From the NCBI GenBank assembly GCA_009705435.1, contig WLTJ01000115.1, positions 1-5,857 on the forward strand: 5,857 bases of DNA. The letters are read 5' to 3'. Source of the stretch: Actinomycetota bacterium. GTDB taxonomy: Bacteria > Actinomycetota > Acidimicrobiia > Acidimicrobiales > Ilumatobacteraceae. Both the position numbers and the translations under genes were made by a program. Positions 1 to 5,857 of this stretch are shown piece by piece; position 1 is the stretch's first letter, and each line of letters begins with the position of its first letter. The notes below the pieces were generated by a model. The model was not told where the DNA came from, searched no databases, and saw only the letters and a program-made list of their open reading frames with translations.

Positions 1-896
1 CGCGGACACCGAGTCCTGAATCGACAACCCGACGGAGGATTGATGGGACTTGGCACGTCTCCAGTCAGAATTATCCTCTTCCGTTTAGCAGAAACCTGGG
101 GATTCGGAACCGGAACAGCAGACATCAAGGCTTGGGTGTACGGGTGCGCTGGGGCGCCGTAGACGGCATTTGGGGATCCTATTTCAACAATCTTTCCGAG
201 GTACATGACAGCGACTTCATCGGCAATGTGGCGGACCACTGAAAGGTCGTGAGCGATGAAGACATACGAGAGTTCAAGTTCAGTCTGAAGTTTTTCAAGA
301 AGATTGAGAATCTGTGCTTGAATCGATACGTCGAGAGCCGAGACCGGCTCATCTGCGACGATGACTTTTGGCTGCAATGCAAGAGCTCGAGCGATACCGG
401 CACGCTGCCGCTGTCCGCCAGAAAACTCGTGCGGAAATCTGTTGTAATGCTCGTGACTCAGCCCAACTAACTCCATCAGCTCAAAGACCCGATGCCTCTC
501 GTCAGAACGATTCATAGTCTTTTGAATTCGTATGGGAGTTCCGATACTTTGGCCGATGCTGTGGCGTGGGTTAAGACAGGCATACGGGTCCTGGAAAACC
601 ACTTGAATGTCACGGCGCATTTTCAGCATCTCTTTGCGAGAAGCCGACGTAATGTTTGTTCCGTTCAGAATCACAGAACCCGCAGTTGGCTCAATCAACC
701 TTGCCAGCAAACGTGCGAGCGTGGATTTACCGCAACCTGACTCACCAACAACCGCCAATGTTGTAGCGCGTCGAAGTGAAAAAGAAACTCCATCTACTGC
801 CTGAACAACCTGAGTCGGACGCTGTAGCAGTTTGGAAGCTCCTGTTGGGAAATGCTTGAAAAGACCATGCGCCTCAAGGACTATTTCGTCATTCAT
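1..896 (-). CDS. oppF: OppF-like peptide ABC transporter ATPase, 3' end cut off by window edge
   Basis: This is the second ATPase of the peptide importer, a cytoplasmic subunit that pairs with the OppD-like protein to hydrolyse ATP and power uptake. I translated 298 codons with no stop before the window edge. Visible motifs are Walker A GESGCGKS (51-58), Q-loop Q102, signature FSGGQRQR (158-165), Walker B VIVADE (178-183, catalytic E183) and H-loop H216. The C-terminal oligopeptide-transporter extension follows, with HPY at 251-253 and C291 and C297 in an SGCRFRTRC stretch. OppF proteins usually run about 310-350 residues, so only the last few tens are missing. The ATG start overlaps the oppD stop as ATGA, and a GAAGG ribosome-binding site lies 7 bases upstream, so the start is secure. 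Family assignment is very firm. The order after OppD supports OppF; Opp versus Dpp specificity cannot be read from the sequence. Confidence 0.95.
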   Translation of the reverse strand, partial: MNDEIVLEAHGLFKHFPTGASKLLQRPTQVVQAVDGVSFSLRRATTLAVVGESGCGKSTLARLLARLIEPTAGSVILNGTNITSASRKEMLKMRRDIQVVFQDPYACLNPRHSIGQSIGTPIRIQKTMNRSDERHRVFELMELVGLSHEHYNRFPHEFSGGQRQRAGIARALALQPKVIVADEPVSALDVSIQAQILNLLEKLQTELELSYVFIAHDLSVVRHIADEVAVMYLGKIVEIGSPNAVYGAPAHPYTQALMSAVPVPNPQVSAKRKRIILTGDVPSPINPPSGCRFRTRCP

Positions 897-1903
897 TGCG
901 CTGCCTTCACTAAGGATAAAAGCTCTGCTGTTGGTAAATGACAAGCAGAGAAACTATTTCCAACAGCTTTCAATTCAGGAACTTCAGTGCTGCACCGACC
1001 GTTCAGTGATGCGGCATATAGACAACGTGAATGGAAAGGGCAACCAGAAGGAAGGTCAATCAAAGAGGGCGGAGTACCAGGAATCGGTTCTAAATGACTA
1101 TGGCGCTCAGAGTCCAAACTCCTCACAGAATTTAAAAGACCACGCGTGTATGGGTGAGTGGGAGAACTGAAAACGTCTTCCACGGAAGCTACTTCCACCA
1201 AACGTCCGGCGTACATGACCAGAACTCGCTTAGTCACCTCAGCGACTACACCCAAATCATGCGTGATCAAAATGACTGCCGAGCCGTGCTCCTCTTGCAT
1301 AGCGCTGATCAATTCCAGAATCTGCGCTTGAACCGTTACATCAAGAGCCGTGGTTGGCTCATCAGCTATCAGAAGCTTTGGGCGATTGATCAACGCCATC
1401 GCAATAACGATACGTTGTCGCATACCGCCGGAAAATTCATGGGGGTATTGATTGATTCTTTTTAAAGGTTCGGGAATCCCTACCTTGCTGATCGAATCGA
1501 GAACCAAATCTCGCAATTCCTTCTTAGAAGTACCATGGTGATGGATTGCATAAGCCTCAGCAATCTGATTACCCACGGTATAAAACGGATTGAGCGCTGT
1601 GAGAGGATCTTGGAAAATCATTGCGATGTCGCTACCGCGTTTCAATCGAACTTCTTCTTCTGACATTGCAAGAATGTCCTGACCTTCGAAGAGAGCCGAT
1701 CCTGACACTCGAACATCTGCTCCAAAGTTAAGCCGCATAATCGCGCTTGCGGTCACCGATTTGCCGGATCCACTCTCGCCAACAATGGCTAAAGTCTCCC
1801 CTCGGCCGATGTCAAACGACACTCCTCGAACGGCCTGCACATCACCTTCGCCCGTACCGAAATTGACGTGCAAATCACGAACAGACAACAAAGGCTGAGT
1901 CAT
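893..1903 (-). CDS. oppD: OppD-like peptide ABC transporter ATPase
   Basis: This 336-residue cytoplasmic ATPase is the partner of the OppF-like subunit, and its length is normal for the family. The nucleotide-binding domain holds Walker A GESGSGKS (42-49), Q98 in the Q-loop, signature FSGGMRQR (157-164), Walker B LLIADE (177-182, catalytic E182) and H-loop H215. Methionine in the fifth signature position is usual for OppD/DppD. The C-terminal oligopeptide extension carries HPY (250-252) and four cysteines, C288, C294, C304 and C321. I recall that related DppD/OppD structures bind an iron-sulfur cluster with such residues; binding here is inferred. The ATG start overlaps the oppB stop by 4 bases (ATGA) with AAGGG about 10 bases upstream, and its own TGA overlaps the oppF start the same way. 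Translational coupling across the three genes is therefore likely. All key ATPase residues are intact. Confidence 0.96.
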   Translation of the reverse strand: MTQPLLSVRDLHVNFGTGEGDVQAVRGVSFDIGRGETLAIVGESGSGKSVTASAIMRLNFGADVRVSGSALFEGQDILAMSEEEVRLKRGSDIAMIFQDPLTALNPFYTVGNQIAEAYAIHHHGTSKKELRDLVLDSISKVGIPEPLKRINQYPHEFSGGMRQRIVIAMALINRPKLLIADEPTTALDVTVQAQILELISAMQEEHGSAVILITHDLGVVAEVTKRVLVMYAGRLVEVASVEDVFSSPTHPYTRGLLNSVRSLDSERHSHLEPIPGTPPSLIDLPSGCPFHSRCLYAASLNGRCSTEVPELKAVGNSFSACHLPTAELLSLVKAAQ

Positions 1904-2889
1904 TTCGAGCGCACCCTTGGATCAAGAAACCCATACATAATGTCGACGAAGGCATTCGCAATAACTATGAATACGGCTGAAACCAAGGTTGTAGCCACCA
2001 AGATCGGGAGATCAGAATTCACAACCGCTGCAATCGTGAGCTTTCCGAGACCAGGAAGGTTGAACACACTTTCTGTCACAATTGCGCCCCCTAAGAGAAA
2101 GGCTAAGTCAATCCCTGCGATTGTTGCGATCGGTGTCAAGGCGGCTCGCAAGACATATTTCACAATAAGTTTTTTCCTCGGCAAACCCTTGGCTATTCCG
2201 AGCCGAACAAACTCTTCATTCATCACTTCGAGTATTCCGTTACGCGTCAAACGTATGTATGTTGATGCCGAAAGAAGCGCAAGTACAAACCATGGCAAAA
2301 TTAGTGCCGTAAACCACTTCATCGGATTTTCGGAGATTCCGACATAATGCGGGAACGGCAATATATTGGTCCAAATAACGAAGATCAAAACGCTCAGTAA
2401 ACCCAAGAAAAATGATGGAAAACTAATTCCAACGACACTAAAAACGGTTGCCAAGTGGTCAGGCCACTTCCCTCGACGGAGCGCCGCCAGGGTCCCTAAG
2501 GCAATGCCGAAAAACATCCACAAAACGAAGGCACCAACGGCGATTGAGACCGTGACCGGCAGGGTCTTAGCAACAAGACTTGAAACGCATTCGTGACGAT
2601 CATATGAATATCCCAAAGATGGGGCGGAACAATGGATTCCCGATTCATCTTCGCCGTATGTCCGACCTGCGAAGATTCCCTTCATGTAACTGCCGTACTG
2701 CTCAATGAAGGGCTTGTCGTAGCCGAGTCTGACCCGATTAGCTTCGATGACTTCGGGGCGGCAATTCTTTCCGCACGTTAAGGCAGCTGGATCGGCTGGA
2801 AGCGCAGAAAAGATCCAAAAAGTAAAAACACTGACCACAAACAACAAAACCACAGCAAAAAATGTGCGCCGAGCGACAAAATAGAACAT
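1900..2889 (-). CDS. oppB: OppB-like peptide ABC transporter permease
   Basis: This inner-membrane permease, 329 residues from the chosen ATG, forms half of the transport channel with the OppC-like protein. It begins MFYFVARRTFF and runs straight into transmembrane segment 1, as OppB proteins normally do. A long extracytoplasmic region follows with cysteines at 39, 43, 87 and 101, then further hydrophobic segments. The cytoplasmic EAA loop that contacts an ATPase lies near 225-254 (EEFVRLGIAKGL), and the LGGAIVTESVFNLPGLG stretch near the C-terminus is typical of the family. The frame stays open upstream to a TTG at 2922, but that codon lies inside a strong RNA hairpin. The ATG at 2889 has GAGG 11 bases upstream, just past the hairpin, so I prefer it. 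The stop overlaps the oppD start. I recall similar cysteine-bearing loops in actinobacterial relatives. Substrate specificity is not visible. Confidence 0.94.
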   Translation of the reverse strand: MFYFVARRTFFAVVLLFVVSVFTFWIFSALPADPAALTCGKNCRPEVIEANRVRLGYDKPFIEQYGSYMKGIFAGRTYGEDESGIHCSAPSLGYSYDRHECVSSLVAKTLPVTVSIAVGAFVLWMFFGIALGTLAALRRGKWPDHLATVFSVVGISFPSFFLGLLSVLIFVIWTNILPFPHYVGISENPMKWFTALILPWFVLALLSASTYIRLTRNGILEVMNEEFVRLGIAKGLPRKKLIVKYVLRAALTPIATIAGIDLAFLLGGAIVTESVFNLPGLGKLTIAAVVNSDLPILVATTLVSAVFIVIANAFVDIMYGFLDPRVRSK

Positions 2890-2900
2890 ATAACGAACTG

Positions 2901-2904
2901 CCTC
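2901..2904 (-). promoter_or_regulatory. Ribosome-binding site that decides the oppB start
   Basis: GAGG lies 11 bases before the ATG at 2889 and begins 1 base after the intergenic hairpin ends. It favours the ATG over the in-frame TTG codons at 2922 and 2919, which lie within the hairpin. The spacing is a little long, so this is a moderate call. Confidence 0.5.
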
Positions 2905-2905
2905 A

Positions 2906-2945
2906 TTGGTGTTGGTCAACAACTCTCGCTGTTAACCAACACCAA
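2906..2945 (-). other. Strong intergenic RNA hairpin between binding-protein and oppB genes
   Basis: An inverted repeat has arms at 2906-2920 and 2931-2945 around a 10-base loop. Reading the minus strand, the arms are TTGGTGTTGGTTAAC and GTTGACCAACACCAA. Eleven outer pairs are perfect, one is a U-G wobble, and three more close the loop. On the plus strand the wobble would be an A-C mismatch, so full pairing belongs to the operon's RNA. It starts 13 bases after the binding-protein stop and ends just before the GAGG of oppB. There is no U-run after it, so it is not a standard intrinsic terminator. A likely role is to protect the 3' end of the binding-protein message or limit expression of the genes after it, as intergenic stem-loops do after malE in E. 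coli. The structure is seen; the function is inferred. Confidence 0.8.
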
Positions 2946-2958
2946 CATGAATCAGATA

Positions 2959-4725
2959 TTAGCCTGCTAGGCCAATTGCGCCGAGGTTGTACCAACCAAA
3001 CGGCATCCACTGGTAAGCGAGACGGACATTCGAGCCCACCAAGTTTTGTGACTTAGTCGCTGAACCTGGGATAGCCCAAGCGTTGTCCATAATTACCTGG
3101 TTGAGTTCCTTCCACAGTGACGCCTGCTTGGCGCGATCTGTTTCAGATTTAGCCAGTTGGACCTTTTCGTCAAATGCTGGGAAATTAGGATCCTTCTCGT
3201 TATTGGTGTAGTTGAAACCGCCACCTGCACCGAAGAGTTCGGGGATAACAGTTGAAGCGTTGGCCCAGTCAGCTGCCCAACCGGAACGCATCAGGTCTCC
3301 ACGATCACCGTTAATGGTGGCGTAGTACTTCGAGGGTTCGATCGGGTTGTCGATGATATTGACTCCAACTGCCTTCAACGAGTCAATCCAGATAGCAATG
3401 TTCTTCTGCCACGAGGCTGAGTCAGGGTGATCAAAACGTAGACCTTCGCCAGTAGCACGTGCGTGAAGTTCGGGACAAGCGGTCTTAGCCTTGTCTAACG
3501 CGGCGGTCGCTGCTTCAACGTTGGGGGTTCCGTCCTCATTGAGTCCGTCGACTAATGTCGCCGCTTCGTAGTCGGTAGCCAAAAGTGGCGCAACGAAGCT
3601 CTTTGCGAACTCTCCAGTGAAAGGTCCACCAGCGGCCGTACGAAGTGCTTCACGATCAAGTCCCAACCAAATAGCTTGCCGCACTTCGATGCAGTTGACC
3701 GTCTCGTTGTTAAACATGGTGTAAGAAACGAAACCATCAAAGCCGTCGGTACGACGATCCTTCAGACTGTCATCACCGAAAACAGTTTGTAGGTTTTCAG
3801 GCTGAATGCCGCCGTAGACAATGGCGTTTTGGTCGTCACCCGAATCGGCAAGCATACGCTCGTCAATCACGGCTTCATCCACACCGTATTGCCAAATGAT
3901 CTTGTCAACATGGGGCTTGCGAACCGGATCCGAATCAGGATTCCAATTCTCATTACGTACCATCACCATTTCTTTGCCGGCTTCGTACGACTCAATTTTG
4001 AAAGGTCCATTGGAGAACGGCTTCAGAGCGTACTGGTCGGCGGTGTCCTGCGCCTGAGGCACTGGTCCAAAAGCCAACAAAGAAACCGTGTAAGCAAAGT
4101 CCGCTACTGGCACTTTCAAATGGAAAGTGATCGTCGTGCCATCACATGCAACTGCAGCATCAAAGAGTGCCTGTTGTTCTGCTGTGGCCAACCACGGACC
4201 AGGGTAAGCGCTTCCGAAATCTGAATCGCCTTCCGCAATGTCCAAGTAAGTCGTTGCGTACATAGGACCTTCACCGGCAGTCACTTCTGCAGCGAAGGTT
4301 CGTGAAATTCCATACGCAATGTCGCCACAGGTGACGTCAGAACCGTCTTCCCACGTGACTCCGTCACGCAATGTGAACGACCAAGTTTTCAAATCCTCTG
4401 AGGCTGTACCGAGGTCGGTTGCCATGTCGGGCACGACGCCTGCGCCCTCTTTCCCAGCAGCAGGCACGTAAGACGTGAGCGTACGGGCATAGGTTGAGCC
4501 GTAAGCACCCAACTCAGCACCGGTGTACACGCGCTGCGGATCGAGATTCGACGCGCCTTCTTGGAAGGTGAGAACGTACAACGTTCCGCCATCCTTGATT
4601 CCGTCGGCGGTAGCTGAGCGCCCGCCAGTTTCTTCACCACTTTGCGCACCCATACCAGATCCACCACAGGCTGAGAAGAAAAGCCCAGCGGTAGCGATGG
4701 CGGCAATGATTCGATTACGTTTCAT
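2959..4725 (-). CDS. Family 5 extracellular substrate-binding lipoprotein (OppA/DppA-like)
   Basis: This is the 588-residue binding protein of the importer. It captures substrate, probably peptides, outside the membrane and delivers it to the permeases. The N-terminus is a lipoprotein signal: basic MKRNR, a hydrophobic core, then lipobox FSAC with the lipidated cysteine at C20, followed by a flexible Gly/Ser/Glu linker to about residue 45. Typical family 5 (SBP_bac_5) elements follow in order: TLRDGVTWEDGSDVT (118-132), SNGPFKIESYEAGKE (238-252), VRQAIWLGLDREAL (348-361) and SGWAADWANAS (481-491). Four cysteines remain in the mature domain (133, 194, 345, 417). C133 and C194 sit where I recall actinobacterial relatives having cysteines, so a disulfide is possible. 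The ATG has an excellent GAGGGGG ribosome-binding site 5 bases upstream. The gene lies between the two permease genes, which is not the textbook order. The ligand could be di-, tri- or oligopeptides or another class member such as nickel or opines. Confidence 0.94.
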   Translation of the reverse strand: MKRNRIIAAIATAGLFFSACGGSGMGAQSGEETGGRSATADGIKDGGTLYVLTFQEGASNLDPQRVYTGAELGAYGSTYARTLTSYVPAAGKEGAGVVPDMATDLGTASEDLKTWSFTLRDGVTWEDGSDVTCGDIAYGISRTFAAEVTAGEGPMYATTYLDIAEGDSDFGSAYPGPWLATAEQQALFDAAVACDGTTITFHLKVPVADFAYTVSLLAFGPVPQAQDTADQYALKPFSNGPFKIESYEAGKEMVMVRNENWNPDSDPVRKPHVDKIIWQYGVDEAVIDERMLADSGDDQNAIVYGGIQPENLQTVFGDDSLKDRRTDGFDGFVSYTMFNNETVNCIEVRQAIWLGLDREALRTAAGGPFTGEFAKSFVAPLLATDYEAATLVDGLNEDGTPNVEAATAALDKAKTACPELHARATGEGLRFDHPDSASWQKNIAIWIDSLKAVGVNIIDNPIEPSKYYATINGDRGDLMRSGWAADWANASTVIPELFGAGGGFNYTNNEKDPNFPAFDEKVQLAKSETDRAKQASLWKELNQVIMDNAWAIPGSATKSQNLVGSNVRLAYQWMPFGWYNLGAIGLAG

Positions 4726-4730
4726 AACTT

Positions 4731-4737
4731 CCCCCTC
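4731..4737 (-). promoter_or_regulatory. Strong ribosome-binding site of the binding-protein gene
   Basis: GAGGGGG lies 5 bases before the ATG at 4725. It is the strongest ribosome-binding site in the window and fits a binding protein that is needed in excess over the membrane subunits. It fixes the start of the lipoprotein signal peptide. Confidence 0.75.
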
Positions 4738-4738
4738 A

Positions 4739-4762
4739 TCGTCTTCAGACGAATTGTCAATT
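4739..4762. repeat. Two adjoining short palindromes upstream of the binding-protein start
   Basis: TCGTCTTCAGACGA (4739-4752) is an inverted repeat of 6-base arms around 2 bases. In RNA it can form a 5-bp stem with a UGAA loop. AATTGTCAATT (4752-4762) is a second inverted repeat of 5-base arms around 1 base. Together they end 1 base before the ribosome-binding site of the binding-protein gene. They could be a regulator site or a small RNA hairpin affecting ribosome access. Both are short enough to occur by chance. Confidence 0.4.
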
Positions 4763-4830
4763 TTCCTATCAATACCCTAGTACTTAATTGCACCCTCAAA
4801 TCACTCAACTTGTATTTCCCAAAAGGAATT

Positions 4831-5844
4831 TTAGAGTTGCTGACGGTCACTACGAGGGTCAAAGGCGTCTCGTAAACCGTCCGCCAACAGGTTGAACCCC
4901 AAAACCAGCAACAATAAGGCACCGCCTGGAATAAAAAGGTAGGCAGTGTCGGCTCGGTAATAACGAACCGAATCCCCAAGCATGATCCCCCAGGAGGCCG
5001 TTGGTGCCTGAAAACCCACACCGAGGAAAGACAAAGTCGCTTCCAACGCAACATACCCAGGGAGACTCATCGCCACGAAAATAATGATTTGGGGCCACAA
5101 GTTGGGCAATAACTGCTTGAAGACCAAATGGGTCGTCCCAGCCCCAAAAGACCGTGCCGCCTCCACGAAATCTCTCTCTCGTAATGACAGCACCTGACCG
5201 CGAACCAAGCGAGCCATGTACACCCAACCGAAAATAGTCAAAATTGAGAGAATGTAGGTCAATTTGGCGGTGTTACCACGCGGCACGCCCCAACTTTCGA
5301 GTCGTTGGGTCATCGGATTGGCGAGTGCGATGATGAGCAGAAGCGACGGGAATGCCAAAGCCACGTCTCCAATTCGGCTGATCAGTGCATCAACCCAACC
5401 ACGTCGCAACCCTGCAACGATGCCCAAAAAAACGCCGACAGCAGTGCTTAACACGGTTCCGACCGTTCCGATGATGAGAGACAGGCGAGCTCCGTACATC
5501 AAACGCCCCAAAATGTCCCGACCTGTTCCAGGCTCAACTCCTAAAGGATGGTCCCAAGACATGCTCCCGAGCGGACCTTTAGGAAGTCCAAAGTCGTTAA
5601 TTGATTGGCGATCTAACGCATACGGGTCAACGTTCAGCAATCGCACTAGCAGTGGCGCGAAAATCGCTACTAAAACGTAAAAAAGAACCACATAAAAGGC
5701 AACGACGCCAAGGCGCCCCTTTTTAAATCGACGCATTCCAAGTCGCCACGGTGACAGACCAGAAGAATCAGAAACGCCAACGACCTGCGTCATTGACTCC
5801 ATGACTTGAGAATCCAAATTACTCACGTCTGAAGCATAGAACAA
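4831..5844 (-). CDS. oppC: OppC-like peptide ABC transporter permease
   Basis: This is the second inner-membrane permease, up to 337 residues. A cytoplasmic tail leads into SPWRLGMRRFKKGRLG (31-46), the OppC N-terminal region, and transmembrane segment 1 at about 46-70. HPLGVEPGTGRDILGRLMYG (99-118) is the family's characteristic extracytoplasmic stretch. Five more hydrophobic segments follow near 121-145, 155-176, 195-215, 250-275 and 301-322. The EAA loop, EAARSFGAG, lies at 228-236 and LADGLRDAFDPR at 320-331. The C-terminus is complete, ending in TAA. The start is uncertain. The TTG at 5844 has no ribosome-binding site, and the frame stays open to the window edge. Alternatives are GTG at 5826, ATG at 5802 (GGA 10 bases upstream) and ATG at 5793; all leave the conserved domains intact. 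It is separated by 105 bases from the binding-protein gene. Confidence 0.94.
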   Translation of the reverse strand: MFYASDVSNLDSQVMESMTQVVGVSDSSGLSPWRLGMRRFKKGRLGVVAFYVVLFYVLVAIFAPLLVRLLNVDPYALDRQSINDFGLPKGPLGSMSWDHPLGVEPGTGRDILGRLMYGARLSLIIGTVGTVLSTAVGVFLGIVAGLRRGWVDALISRIGDVALAFPSLLLIIALANPMTQRLESWGVPRGNTAKLTYILSILTIFGWVYMARLVRGQVLSLRERDFVEAARSFGAGTTHLVFKQLLPNLWPQIIIFVAMSLPGYVALEATLSFLGVGFQAPTASWGIMLGDSVRYYRADTAYLFIPGGALLLLVLGFNLLADGLRDAFDPRSDRQQL

Positions 5845-5857
5845 CAGGCACGAAACG

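Larger units (their letters stand above)
4726..4830 (-). other. Leader gap before the binding-protein gene
   Basis: These 105 bases separate the oppC-like stop from the binding-protein start. The gap holds the GAGGGGG ribosome-binding site (4731-4737) and two short adjoining palindromes (4739-4762). I see no convincing promoter. The best -10-like stretch, TATTGAT at 4768-4774, has only a weak TTGAGG 19 bases upstream, and the perfect TTGACA at 4755-4760 has no -10 partner at a usable distance. A weak 4-bp stem at 4816-4828 without a U-run does not qualify as a terminator. Read-through transcription from oppC is therefore plausible, though a separate promoter cannot be excluded. Confidence 0.5.

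Noticed and set aside
300..1380. Similar stretches near 310-355 and 1320-1365, as if a direct repeat
   Set aside because: These are the matching Walker B and D-loop regions of the two paralogous ATPases, so the likeness is protein homology, not a DNA repeat.
1868..2347. Plus-strand open frame of 159 codons opposite oppB
   Set aside because: It lies wholly antisense to well-supported permease and ATPase coding sequence, has no recognisable domain, and reads as the mirror of hydrophobic codons.
4755..4760. Perfect TTGACA on the minus strand upstream of the binding-protein gene
   Set aside because: A -10 box 16-18 bases on would fall on the G-run of the ribosome-binding site, with no TATAAT-like sequence there.
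4814..4830. Possible terminator after oppC
   Set aside because: The stem is only 4 bp and no U-run follows it, so it is too weak to call.
5264..5680. Plus-strand open frame of 138 codons opposite oppC
   Set aside because: It is antisense to conserved membrane segments, its composition is low-complexity Pro/Ser/Arg, and it matches no family I recognise.

Overview
The window is almost entirely one minus-strand operon for an oligopeptide/dipeptide-type ABC importer (Opp/Dpp family, peptide/nickel/opine class). All five parts are visible. In transcription order, from the right edge leftwards, they are a C-type permease (about 4831-5844), a lipoprotein substrate-binding protein (2959-4725), a B-type permease (1900-2889), and two ATPases, OppD-like (893-1903) and OppF-like (896 to the left edge, 3' end cut off). 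No plus-strand gene, RNA gene, insertion sequence or CRISPR array could be supported, and there is no gene-free stretch longer than about 110 bases.

The parts fit together as one machine. The binding protein is lipid-anchored outside the membrane and captures the substrate, probably peptides. The two permeases form the channel. The two different ATPases pair to drive transport, and both keep their Walker A, Q-loop, signature, Walker B and H-loop residues. The three downstream genes are tightly packed: oppB-oppD and oppD-oppF each overlap by 4 bases (ATGA), a sign of translational coupling. The binding-protein gene is set apart by a 105-base gap upstream and a 69-base gap downstream. The downstream gap holds a strong 15-bp hairpin that pairs completely only in the operon's own RNA. 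This is the most notable non-coding feature and probably helps make more binding protein than membrane parts.

The likely source is an actinobacterium. The binding protein has an Actinobacteria-style lipoprotein start (SACGGSG) and a cysteine-bearing family 5 sequence, and the B-type permease has a cysteine-rich extracytoplasmic insertion that I recall from actinobacterial relatives. Base composition looks close to half GC by eye, low for classic soil actinomycetes and compatible with aquatic, streamlined lineages. That placement is inference and goes no further than phylum with any confidence.

I found no undescribed system here. The points worth checking are the intergenic hairpin, the small palindromes just before the binding-protein start, the C-A-B-D-F gene order, the cysteine cluster of OppD, and several start-codon choices.
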